Positions 56,570-64,000 of a stretch of DNA of 64,000 bases are shown here, piece after piece. Made by a program: the position numbers and the translations under genes. This DNA is from JABSOG01 sp041583135 (lineage in GTDB: Bacteria > Pseudomonadota > Gammaproteobacteria > Enterobacterales > Alteromonadaceae). Where the stretch lies: assembly GCA_041583135.1 (NCBI GenBank), contig JBFHGJ010000002.1, positions 62,001 to 126,000 of the forward strand, in the 5' to 3' direction. Below the pieces are notes generated by a model. The model did no database searches and was not told where the DNA came from. It saw nothing but the letters and a program-made list of their open reading frames with translations. The first letter of the stretch is position 1; every line of letters starts with the position of its first letter.

Positions 56570-56599
56570 AATATATAACCCCTGCCTTGACGATGTCAA
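56570..56599 (-). promoter_or_regulatory. Sigma70-type promoter of the NRPS operon
   Basis: On the minus strand a perfect -35 box TTGACA (56594-56599) is followed by TATATA (56572-56577, 16-base spacer) or TATATT (56570-56575, 18-base spacer). This puts the transcript start near 56,560, about 100 bases before ATG 56458. It is the only clear promoter I find upstream of the operon. Confidence 0.65.
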
Positions 56600-56866
56600 T
56601 AACAAACGGACGCGTCGCACAAATTATGCGCTGAGGCTCATAATTCACATAATTACTGTTTACATTTTCAATTTTGCTTCAATTAGTTAAATATTCATCA
56701 ATTTAATTAATAAACATGCAGCAAACGCCATAGACGACAGCATCGAGTCCCCGAGTTGGACAGTTATCGAACGGTTGGTAATAACACCACCACAAGAGCC
56801 TTTTCTTTGGGTAGTCGAATTGATATGCTGCTGCGACTTTCGAGTCATTTTCAACACACTATTCTC

Positions 56867-58249
56867 ATGAGCAATTTATTATCTATGGTGCCAAACAGGC
56901 CCAGTACGGCTTTTTGGCAGCAATTTGCCAACAACTATTGGCAGCAAGACAGCTTTTGCACCGACAGCGACGTTTTACAACCACCGCTAACCCCAGCTCA
57001 AATGTTTGATGTTGTCGTAGAAAACTGTGCGCCCAAACCGTTACATCGTGGCTCCACTCGATTCTTTATCAATAACAAAAGCGTACCTGACGCGCAATGT
57101 CGTGCAAACGGGTATTACCCGATAGCACAAGATCAAGACTTTGCAGGTTTTCACAAAAGATTGCGCTCTATTATCGGTGATGCCGATTACGTATTTACCA
57201 TTGACGTATTTCATTTACCCGACTCGGCCCGTCAATGGACTTACGGTTTTTTACGTGACCTTTATCAGCATACAGGCGCCAACATCTGTAGTGGCCACTT
57301 TTTCTCCATCTTTTTCGGTGATTACCACGCCACGCCATTTGGCGTGCACAATCACGACAATCTCTATGAGTATGAAGGCGCGTTTTATTTCCCCCTTGAA
57401 GGTCAAAAACAGATGCGCATTTGGCATCCTAAAGTGGCCGAGGCCAATCCAAAGCTGATTAAGGCCACCGAACACAGCACCTATAATGAGCAGTCACACC
57501 TGCTCAGCGCCGACGCAGGCGGCTTGATGTATTGGCCCTCTGACAGATATCACGTTGGCAACGCTCAAAACAACAATTTGGCGATCCCTTTAGCCATTAG
57601 AATAGGCCAAGACCAAGTGTCATTAATCGGCCGTATGATTGAATGGGAAATGGACGATAAACCATCGTATTCCAAGCGCTACGGCCGCATTGACCGACTT
57701 AAAGTTAGAGCGCGGCGATATCGCCATGTCATCAAGCAGGGCACCCGCAAGTTGTCGCTTAGAGAAGATACCAATTGTGAATTTGACCCCTTTGATCTAC
57801 CAAAAAGTGGCCAAACGCTGCCGCCGACATTAAACCGGATCAGAGATTTTTACGCCAAGGCCACCTGCCCTGCCATATTGGAAGTGGTATTGACTCGCTA
57901 TTGGTTGCGCACCTTATCGAGCTGGGGCTTAAACCCCAAAGCGCCCAAGCGCGACTTTGCGCCATTAACACGCGACAACCGCATCGCTGCTTTTGAAAAC
58001 CATCAATTGTTGTGGCGTCATTTAGAAAATTCAGCACAAACTTTGGTAGCAGCAGCAGGCAATGTCACCTCGCTATCCCATGCGCCTAAAGCCGCGATAG
58101 AGCAAATGTTAACAACGCTCAATCAAGGCGAAGCAATATCAGTTGGACAGTTGCTGCAACAATCTGACAGCGAAGAAAAACATCATGAAACGCTGTTGGC
58201 GCTGCTGAACGAGCTCCAGCAATCGGCAGGTATTGGGCGAGTTGAATAA
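56867..58249 (+). CDS. JmjC/cupin-like putative metal-dependent oxygenase
   Basis: About 460 aa, transcribed away from the NRPS operon. The middle of the protein has a double-stranded beta-helix (cupin/JmjC) signature: GVHNHDNLYEYEG, with a cupin HxH-x4-E pattern at about His161/His163/Glu168 counted from ATG 56867, and a distal YWPSDRYHVG that supplies the third His. The classical JmjC HxD pair is replaced by HNHD. The N-terminal AFWQQFANNYWQQ is the usual lead-in of cupin-like hydroxylases. Residues from about 260 to the end are helical and unrecognised. The start is uncertain: ATG 56867, ATG 56825 (14 residues longer) and TTG 56756 are all open. The substrate is unknown; its position suggests tailoring of, or response to, the peptide, but it need not belong to the pathway. 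Confidence 0.75.
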   Translation: MSNLLSMVPNRPSTAFWQQFANNYWQQDSFCTDSDVLQPPLTPAQMFDVVVENCAPKPLHRGSTRFFINNKSVPDAQCRANGYYPIAQDQDFAGFHKRLRSIIGDADYVFTIDVFHLPDSARQWTYGFLRDLYQHTGANICSGHFFSIFFGDYHATPFGVHNHDNLYEYEGAFYFPLEGQKQMRIWHPKVAEANPKLIKATEHSTYNEQSHLLSADAGGLMYWPSDRYHVGNAQNNNLAIPLAIRIGQDQVSLIGRMIEWEMDDKPSYSKRYGRIDRLKVRARRYRHVIKQGTRKLSLREDTNCEFDPFDLPKSGQTLPPTLNRIRDFYAKATCPAILEVVLTRYWLRTLSSWGLNPKAPKRDFAPLTRDNRIAAFENHQLLWRHLENSAQTLVAAAGNVTSLSHAPKAAIEQMLTTLNQGEAISVGQLLQQSDSEEKHHETLLALLNELQQSAGIGRVE

Positions 58250-58261
58250 TATTCGCCCAAT
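58232..58261. other. Inverted repeat across the end of the cupin-like gene
   Basis: ATTGGGCGA and TCGCCCAAT (nine bases each, 12-base loop) surround the TAA stop (58247-58249). No U-tract follows on the plus strand. With the hairpin at 58,267 it forms the barrier between two convergent genes. Confidence 0.5.
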
Positions 58262-58266
58262 AAATA

Positions 58267-58285
58267 AGGGAGTCATTGACTCCCT
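58267..58285 (-). terminator. Probable terminator of the 360-aa secreted protein gene
   Basis: A 19-base near-perfect palindrome (AGGGAGTCA, one base, TGACTCCCT). On the minus strand it is followed by TTATTTATT, so it best serves the leftward gene ending at 58,327; it may also stop rightward transcription from the cupin-like gene. Confidence 0.6.
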
Positions 58286-58326
58286 ATACATCGTCTAACG
58301 AAGCGCTATGCGCAACGTAAACACTT

Positions 58327-59409
58327 CTATTGGTAGACACCAATGGCCCAGAACGGGTAACCATCCCCTTCATAAGACATTTCAACCATTACAAAGCCGC
58401 TGAATTGACTTTGTCCCGGCTCCCATGCCCCCCACAACAATTGCGAGTGACCGCCGACCGACTCGGCAGTATCCCAACAAGCATTGCCGTTGTCATTGGC
58501 AGTGTCATAAATATGACCACCGTGGTAGTAGATCAACGAATTGTTCGACGACAAATTGTAACCCCAGGCATTGTGGCAGTATGGCTTACCTGTGTCATCG
58601 CCGCAAAGGCTAGTGTAAGACACCAGATCGTTGGTGACCTTAATGTTTACCGCTTCATCCTTAAACTCGGTGTAACGCGTCGAAATCAATTTTGACGGGT
58701 TACTCGGGTCTGGTCTGAGGCCAATTTCCGACGTTGCCGGGAAAATCGAATGGGTTTTGCTGCCTTGGATCCAAGTGTTTTGCTTATAACGATCCGCGGT
58801 AGCGCCAATATTGAGGTACTGCATCGTACCATAATATTCGGTTTTCATTTGGCTTTCGGTAATATTTGACACAGGCCCATTCAACGAATCTGATGCCAAG
58901 CCATAACCTTCGAATCTGGTAACATCTGACTGGGTCGTTTGCGACAACACCCAGCGATTTTTACCATTGACCGAGGTTTTCGTCCAAACTCGGTTTTCGT
59001 TGTTAATTGTGACCGTTAAGGTGTTACCCGATACATTGTAAGTACCATACTCGTATACTTCCCCGTTGTAAGCAGGCATTTTAAACTGCCCTCTGGCACT
59101 GCTAGCACAGCTTTGACCAAAATGTTCAGCCACCGGACTCTCGTGGGTGATATTACCAAATAACCAGCCTTGAGGATTGCTATCTGGTAAGAAACGATAA
59201 TATCGGTAGGTCACGGCATTACTGTTTGGCGAAAACTCGTAGTAACCGAACTTTAACTGATTTTGGTAAAGTTGGTAGGTTGATAACTTATACTGACTGG
59301 CTTCAACATTTAACAGGTAAGGATAGCCATCAAGATTGGCCATGGCGGAACTCGCACCTGTAAGTAACAACACGGCTGCGATTGATTGACTAATTGATTT
59401 TAACTTCAT
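58327..59409 (-). CDS. Secreted protein of unknown function, related to the C-terminal module of the large repeat protein at 61,138
   Basis: 360 aa with a clear Sec signal peptide (Lys start, AVLLLTGASSAMA, cleavage about residue 24). I do not recognise the family. It is rich in Tyr, Asn and Gly, with Cys residues that may pair in the periplasm or outside the cell. Its C-terminal 85 residues (GGHIYDTANDNGNACWD, VGGHSQLLWGAWEPG, FSGFVMVEMSYEGDGYPFWAIGVY) match in order the end of the large protein at 61,138-64,000; the segment TRFEGYGLASDSL matches there too. ATG 59409 follows GGAG at good spacing. The leader holds a seven-pair hairpin at 59,444-59,463. Confidence 0.85.
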   Translation of the reverse strand: MKLKSISQSIAAVLLLTGASSAMANLDGYPYLLNVEASQYKLSTYQLYQNQLKFGYYEFSPNSNAVTYRYYRFLPDSNPQGWLFGNITHESPVAEHFGQSCASSARGQFKMPAYNGEVYEYGTYNVSGNTLTVTINNENRVWTKTSVNGKNRWVLSQTTQSDVTRFEGYGLASDSLNGPVSNITESQMKTEYYGTMQYLNIGATADRYKQNTWIQGSKTHSIFPATSEIGLRPDPSNPSKLISTRYTEFKDEAVNIKVTNDLVSYTSLCGDDTGKPYCHNAWGYNLSSNNSLIYYHGGHIYDTANDNGNACWDTAESVGGHSQLLWGAWEPGQSQFSGFVMVEMSYEGDGYPFWAIGVYQ

Positions 59410-59812
59410 TTGTACTATCTCCGTAAAATACTTTATTTACTCTCGCCCCCGTTCTTGGAGGCGAAGGTACATTAACATGCGTTTAATTAAAAAACAACCA
59501 CATATCTAGTTTTATAGACATATAATTACTCCCCTCTTTGCACTAGTTAGACAATAACTGTAATCCCGTCCTTAAACGACAAAACGCAAGCAAGGCTAAC
59601 CTATTACTGCATAGTGGTTATTGTAGATCGCGGTGGCAATCATTTTCAAACAGGTTGCTGGTGAAATACAGCAAAGACGGCAAAGACCCAACCTTTGATA
59701 TATCAACAGTGACAGCATTGAGCTACACTGCAATAAGGTGACGGAAGGTGTTTTTTTTGCGAACGAAACCAATTTCCAAACGGTTGACAACTGACCAATT
59801 AAAGGAGCAAAG
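59410..59812. other. Divergent intergenic region with a leader hairpin
   Basis: Four hundred bases without a credible gene between the leftward 360-aa gene and the rightward interrupted gene. Read on the minus strand, a hairpin CGCCTCC / GGGGGCG with loop AAGAAC lies at 59,444-59,463, and A+T-rich sequence at 59,480-59,530 may hold the leftward promoter. A short open frame at 59,596-59,847 has no ribosome site and is not called. Confidence 0.45.
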
Positions 59813-60682
59813 ATGATAATGAGTTTGTGCATGGCAATAGTGCTCATATTGCAGAGTATGTCTTATGCCTTGGCTTGCTCTTGCTCGCAAAAATAGTTGT
59901 TCGAACACGCTATTGTAAAAGCTCAAACCGTTGGTTTTGCCAAGTTAACCAGCTTCCACAACAACGCCGCCCCCAGCTCTGCCTTAGAAGGTGTCGCAGC
60001 AGAGTTTACTTACATCGATATCCTTAAAGGCAAGCCAATCCAATCAACTGTAACACTCACTACGGGAGCGAGTTCAGCGTCTTGTGGTGTTTTGATGCGG
60101 GTTGGCGAGACTTACCTGATAGTGCTAAATCAAGGAGAGTTTAAAATAACAAGCTGTGGTTTCAGCGATTTAATAAAACAAAGCGCCATTGCGCCACTGT
60201 CTGAACATATTCGTCAAGTGCTGAAAAACCCAGAGCAAAGCATCGCCTCTGCCCGCAAAGCGAAAACAGATAGCATGTGGCTAATCAAAACCGGTTCAAC
60301 CATCGCTAGAAGAAAAGCTGAACTGATGCACTGCGCCAAACAAAATTTAGCACCCAATAAAAATACATTACAACATCATATTGAACTGTCAGATAAAGTG
60401 ACACAAACATGGTTAGCACTCAATTCAAATGCACCAGAGGTAGATCTTCTGCCGCAATTGATGCTCGAAGAAGGCGAATACATAGTTAAACAAGGTATCG
60501 CTCAAAACAAATTTACCCCAGCGTATTGCGGCCAGTTGTTCAGCGATGGATTTTTGCCGCAAACCTTGGCCCGCTTAGAGAATCTATCAAAGAAAACAAC
60601 AACACCTCCTATGTGTACTCCAAGTGAAATCAGCTGTCGCCCGGTATACGATGTGATAGATGACGCATCAGGCCGACACTAG
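59813..60682 (+). pseudogene. Secreted NTR-like protein interrupted by an in-frame TAG after the signal peptide
   Basis: A strong ribosome site (AAAGGAG) precedes ATG 59813, which opens a 27-residue signal peptide and mature start (MSLCMAIVLILQSMSYALA, then CSCSQK). The codon at 59,894-59,896 is TAG. The same frame then runs without break for 261 codons to 60,682 (LFEHAIVKAQTVGFAKL and onward). The CSC start followed by an F..A..V.F.K pattern resembles the netrin-like (TIMP-like) secreted domains of bacteria, in which Cys-x-Cys begins the mature protein. The two parts plainly belong together, so the gene is either a young pseudogene, a sequencing error, or read through. Without readthrough no ribosome site exists to start the second part. 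The C-terminal part has further Cys residues. Confidence 0.8.
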
Positions 60683-60729
60683 GCAATCTCAACAACCAAC
60701 TGTCAACTCAGAAGTATAAAAGGAATATA

Positions 60730-61017
60730 GTGAAAAAACGCCTCGCTCGAATTTGTTTAATCGGCTCCTATGTTTGGTGCGTACTAATGTTTCCCTTTGG
60801 CATATTAGGCGTATTCGGAGGGCTAGCTCTGGCATTACAAGGTGACCTAAAAGGCTACTTTATCCTGCTGTGCTCATATCTGCTTTTTACATTCGGCCTA
60901 GACTTGGTTAGAACATCGAGGTTGTTAGTCCAAGGCAAAGATCTTCGCCGAGAAAAACTCAGACAAATTCGTCAGTCACGACTTAAAAACGCTAAGCAAA
61001 ATGATGACTTACAGTGA
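60730..61017 (+). CDS. Small inner-membrane protein of unknown function
   Basis: 95 aa with two hydrophobic segments (about residues 8-36 and 43-60) and a strongly basic C-terminal tail (LRREKLRQIRQSRLKNAKQ) that should face the cytoplasm. GTG start at 60730 with AAGGA six bases upstream. It lies 47 bases after the interrupted secreted-protein gene and may share its transcript. No family recognised. Confidence 0.7.
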   Translation: MKKRLARICLIGSYVWCVLMFPFGILGVFGGLALALQGDLKGYFILLCSYLLFTFGLDLVRTSRLLVQGKDLRREKLRQIRQSRLKNAKQNDDLQ

Positions 61018-61082
61018 GCCGAGTTTTGCTGTTTGCAAAGCAGCATAATCAAGAGCGGCAGTTACAGAACAGCCACTGATTG

Positions 61083-61110
61083 AAAAAAGGGCCTGCTTTG
61101 TAGCAGGCCC
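61083..61110 (-). terminator. Strong intrinsic terminator of the large repeat-protein gene
   Basis: A perfect nine-pair stem GGGCCTGCT / AGCAGGCCC (61,089-61,110) is followed on the minus strand by TTTTTT (61,083-61,088). It lies about 28 bases after the stop of the leftward gene at 61,138 and may also stop rightward transcription from 61,017. Confidence 0.9.
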
Positions 61111-61137
61111 CAGATTGTTTATCTCAAACAATGGAGA

Positions 61138-64000
61138 TTAGATTTTGGGCTTTTTATAACCGATACCGCTAATAGCAAATCGGGCATCATAACTGAGCTC
61201 CAAATAGACCATCCCTTTGACCTCACCATTGGCGTCTGTTGCGACCAAAATGGCATTCTTGTGTCCGCCAAACGCTTCTTCATGATCGACAGCGTAAGGG
61301 CCGTTGGCCTTGGTCAAAACACCTGAGAAAGTCTGGTAGTTCGGCGCAATCTGATATCCATGATTGTAATCGGTATCGTAAATGTGCGCACCTTGAAACG
61401 GCAGGAAATTATAGTCGAACGAAATCGTTGACCCCGTGACTTGGTCAGCCAACGGTTGCCCGTTAGATGGATCCACCAGATTGGTTGAAGCAGTGTTAGG
61501 TAGCCCCAAATGCTCGTAACAGTAGTTAAAGTCGAGCGGCGTCGCCGTTTCTCCGTAAGGTACTCTATCACCGCAATCTACCAGTACGCCTTTTACGTGG
61601 TTATAGCTTTGCGCAACGCCCTGAGCCGTCAATTTGTCTCCTGATTGGTAGGTATTGGGGCAAATCGTGTATGAGGCATTGAAGTTATGCTTCAGTCTCA
61701 TTAAATGACTCAACTCTGTGTTGTCGCCGGGCTTAACGCTACGAATATCGTTTTCCAGCGCGTTACCAGCATAGCAGTTAGCAAAGCGTTCGCGGTTGTC
61801 TGGGAGCGATTGCTGGAAGTTACCTACCTGTTTATAGGACACAAATCCAAATCCAGTCATTCGTGTGACTTGGCAGTTATTGGTGGCGCAGGCAAAAACA
61901 GAGCTGTTTGGCGATGCGCTACTGCCAGATTGGTTCAAATACAGTTCACTGGTATTCAGGTCTCCGACTTGCAATTGCAGCACGCCATTGGATTCAACGT
62001 TGCTGCTATAGCTCACCACCAGTTGACCGTTAGTGATTGACCAGTTGCCCTGACCGGTTTCGACCCGGTAAGGGCGAGGAATGGTGATGTTTCCTTGTTG
62101 AGTTGCGGTAAAGATTGGCGCTCCGTTTGCATCTTGGTTGCTGTCGAAATGCGCCAAGTTGCTACCGTATTTTGCATTCAATTGATGGAAGATTGGATTG
62201 ATGCCTGGTTGGGGCGAGGCTTGTTCGATTGCCCGGTCGATGACCAGCTTGTCTATGGTGCCAGTGAAATAAGGATGTTTCATCGTGTCGCCATCCCCAG
62301 CTTTGAGATTGGCACCAAACCGGTTCCAGTACGCTGAATCGGCCGTCAGTTTGCTGGTCTCGCCATTGACAGATGTCTGGCAGACACCATATTGATCATA
62401 CTGACCAGGACAGTGCCAATGTTGACTCTTGTCATCGAAAGTCTTGCCATTGAGCGGGTCATAAAGCTTGAAGTTGACAAAAGCAGAATTGTTTTGCCCC
62501 AAGGTAACATGACCAAGTTTAAGCATTAGGCATTCTGTACCACTACCATAGCAATTTTCAACATTGTAACTATAGGCGACAATCAGGGTAGAACCCACGG
62601 CGGTAGAGATAATATCCGAGGGGCGATAGTCAACAATGCGATAAGACATATCGCTGTCGGCAATGTCTCCATTGACCGAGTCGTCTGCACTCCCCATGAT
62701 AATGTTGACTCTATATTGTTTCTGCTCTTGCAAACGCGCTATAAGATATTCTGGGTTACTTTCAGTACCCATTTTAATTGCGTTCACCAACAGACCACCG
62801 TTTTCAATAACATAGGTCTCACTTGGCGCTGTGTCACTGCCACAGTTTTTGTAGGTACATGGTCTAAACGATTGACCGAGACTATTGGTTAAGGTGATGT
62901 ACGCCTTGGTATTTCGGGTCGGCACATTATTGGACACCGTCATTGTTGACAAGTCGCGGAATGATTCGTTAGGGACCCAAGTGCCATTTTCAGATCTCAG
63001 ATTGACGTTATAAAGTCCGTCGAAGTACTGTAACCAGCCTTTTTTGTGTTTCGTACATTTGACCATGATATCGACCTGAGCGACAGATGACTCAAGATTG
63101 TTTGCGTCCTTCACCCGATAGGTCATTTCATCCTTTCCGCAGTAGCCTGGTTTGGCGGTATAATTGATGACCGAGCCGGTGTTACTATAGGTGCCGTACT
63201 GAGGAAGGAAAACGCCAGTTACCTCCAGACCAGAAGTATTGCCACCGTTGTCGTTGGACAAAACATTCAAAGTTGCAGTAACGCCGGGGGTCACAACCAG
63301 TGAACTGTCGGTCAGGTAGCTGTCATCAACCGCTGTTGGCCGATTGGCACAGCTTACCCTGAGGGCAACATTCGCGCTATTGGAAATCGCATTGCCATCG
63401 GTGACCCGATAACTGAGATTGTCGTAGCTGTTGTCGTCACTGTTACAGTAGTTTGGGTCTGGGGTGTAATAGAGCGTGTTACTTTCGATAACCGCCGTAC
63501 CATGAGAAGGTTTTGTGTAAATATCGACGAGGCTCAGCTGCTGATTGGTGTTATCGACATCAGTGTCATTGCTAGTGAGTGTAGTGGCAGAAAACTCGAC
63601 TTTGCTGTCGAACTGGTCGAGATAAAGGATATCGGCGTTTGCAACCGGTGCATCGTTGACGCAAACAATCTGAACATTGATGTTATAGGTGTCTGACACA
63701 TTGCCTTGAGGATCGACGATGTTGTATTGCATCAGGTCATAGGTATTGCTGTTACCCGGTGTCGAACAGTAGTTTGCCATTGGTGTGTAGTATATTTTGT
63801 TGTTTTGCACATACATACTACCGAAGCGCGGACTGCTGACGAAGTTTAGACTGAGATTGGCGTTGCCGGACTCATTAGGATCAGAGGCATAATCGAGCGG
63901 AGTGAAGACCCTTGCTTCTTCTTCGACCGGCGTATAGAAAAGACCTTGACCCACCGGTCGTTGGCAGACGTAGTCGATGGTAATCTGGGCGTTGGCAGAG
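61138..64000 (-). CDS. Large secreted protein with Ig/cadherin-like repeats, 5' end beyond the right edge
   Basis: 953 residues are visible and the frame stays open to the edge, so the N-terminus and signal peptide are missing; an internal GTG at 63,954 is not the start. The visible N-terminal third holds three repeats of roughly 100 residues: each has a YYTP (or INYTAKP) strand, then a Cys in NYC/GYC, and ends with V-x-C (QIVC, RVSC, MVKC). A fourth such end (YVC) lies at the edge. The second and third open like bacterial cadherin/VCBS domains (NDAPVANAD, NRPTAVDDSYL). The rest is unrecognised up to the C-terminal module GAHIYDTDYNHG, FGGHKNAIL, GMVYLELSYD, shared with the 360-aa protein at 58,327. 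It is probably a surface or extracellular adhesin-like protein; function unknown. Confidence 0.85.
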   Translation of the reverse strand, partial: SANAQITIDYVCQRPVGQGLFYTPVEEEARVFTPLDYASDPNESGNANLSLNFVSSPRFGSMYVQNNKIYYTPMANYCSTPGNSNTYDLMQYNIVDPQGNVSDTYNINVQIVCVNDAPVANADILYLDQFDSKVEFSATTLTSNDTDVDNTNQQLSLVDIYTKPSHGTAVIESNTLYYTPDPNYCNSDDNSYDNLSYRVTDGNAISNSANVALRVSCANRPTAVDDSYLTDSSLVVTPGVTATLNVLSNDNGGNTSGLEVTGVFLPQYGTYSNTGSVINYTAKPGYCGKDEMTYRVKDANNLESSVAQVDIMVKCTKHKKGWLQYFDGLYNVNLRSENGTWVPNESFRDLSTMTVSNNVPTRNTKAYITLTNSLGQSFRPCTYKNCGSDTAPSETYVIENGGLLVNAIKMGTESNPEYLIARLQEQKQYRVNIIMGSADDSVNGDIADSDMSYRIVDYRPSDIISTAVGSTLIVAYSYNVENCYGSGTECLMLKLGHVTLGQNNSAFVNFKLYDPLNGKTFDDKSQHWHCPGQYDQYGVCQTSVNGETSKLTADSAYWNRFGANLKAGDGDTMKHPYFTGTIDKLVIDRAIEQASPQPGINPIFHQLNAKYGSNLAHFDSNQDANGAPIFTATQQGNITIPRPYRVETGQGNWSITNGQLVVSYSSNVESNGVLQLQVGDLNTSELYLNQSGSSASPNSSVFACATNNCQVTRMTGFGFVSYKQVGNFQQSLPDNRERFANCYAGNALENDIRSVKPGDNTELSHLMRLKHNFNASYTICPNTYQSGDKLTAQGVAQSYNHVKGVLVDCGDRVPYGETATPLDFNYCYEHLGLPNTASTNLVDPSNGQPLADQVTGSTISFDYNFLPFQGAHIYDTDYNHGYQIAPNYQTFSGVLTKANGPYAVDHEEAFGGHKNAILVATDANGEVKGMVYLELSYDARFAISGIGYKKPKI

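Larger units (their letters stand above)
56459..56866. other. Divergent intergenic region between the NRPS operon and the cupin-like gene
   Basis: About 400 bases without a convincing gene. The operon promoter and leader lie at 56,475-56,599. The part from 56,620 to 56,720 is very A+T-rich (runs such as AATTTAATTAAT) and probably holds the rightward promoter of the cupin-like gene and regulator sites; TTTACA near 56,658 is a possible -35 box. No clear operator could be named. Confidence 0.5.

Noticed and set aside
59596..59847. Minus-strand 83-aa frame in the 59.4-59.8 kb gap
   Set aside because: No ribosome site or recognisable motif, and it overlaps the signal-peptide region of the better supported plus-strand gene.
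63940..63954. GTG at 63,954 as start of the large repeat protein
   Set aside because: The frame is open to the window edge and the residues upstream continue a repeat (a YVC end), so the gene simply continues to the right.
1..64000. MbtH-like protein, phosphopantetheinyl transferase, editing type II thioesterase or pathway regulator in the operon
   Set aside because: I looked for these usual partners and found none in the window; they may lie to the left of position 1 or elsewhere in the genome.

Overview
The window is almost entirely one very large nonribosomal peptide synthetase (NRPS) locus. Gene content, the PvdE/SyrD-type exporter, the periplasmic acylase and the codon style suggest a Gram-negative gammaproteobacterium, probably marine; the genus cannot be fixed from this sequence. 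No RNA gene, CRISPR array, transposase or phage gene was seen.

Positions 1-56,458 are all transcribed leftward (minus strand) and look like one operon of about 56 kb. It starts from a promoter with a consensus -35 box at about 56,570-56,599. In order of transcription it encodes: a membrane-anchored penicillin-acylase/PvdQ-family Ntn hydrolase (56,458-53,990); a cyclic-peptide ABC exporter (53,985-52,267); six NRPS proteins, here called A to F (52,248-3,495); a CmlA-type diiron beta-hydroxylase (3,425-1,821); a capreomycidine-synthase (VioD)-like PLP enzyme (1,809-637); and a VioC/AsnO-like Fe(II)/2-oxoglutarate hydroxylase that runs off the left edge (640-1). Adjacent genes overlap or sit within a few bases of each other.

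The assembly line has 13 elongation modules plus a fatty-acyl-AMP ligase (FAAL) loading unit. Protein A is FAAL-T, C-A-T, C-A-T-E, C-A-T. B is (C-A-T)x2. C is C-A-T-E, C-A(MT)-T. D is (C-A-T)x2. E is C-A-T. F is (C-A-T)x3-TE. Hand-read ten-residue specificity codes give: acyl-Ala-D-Ala-basic-Tyr(or other aromatic)-basic-D-Ser-(N-methyl X)-Asn-X-X-Val-like-Gln-basic, released by the thioesterase. The VioC/VioD pair should turn Arg into capreomycidine or a relative for one of the three 'basic' modules. The CmlA-like enzyme probably hydroxylates a carrier-bound residue, most simply the aromatic one. The acylase suggests that the fatty chain may be removed after export. I do not recognise a known compound that matches this combination.

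To the right, a divergently transcribed JmjC/cupin-like gene (56,867-58,249, plus) borders the operon. Beyond 58.3 kb the content changes to envelope or secreted proteins: a 360-aa secreted protein; an NTR-like secreted protein whose signal peptide is separated from its body by an in-frame amber codon; a small two-helix membrane protein; and a large secreted protein with Ig/cadherin-like repeats, cut by the right edge, whose C-terminal module is related to the 360-aa protein.
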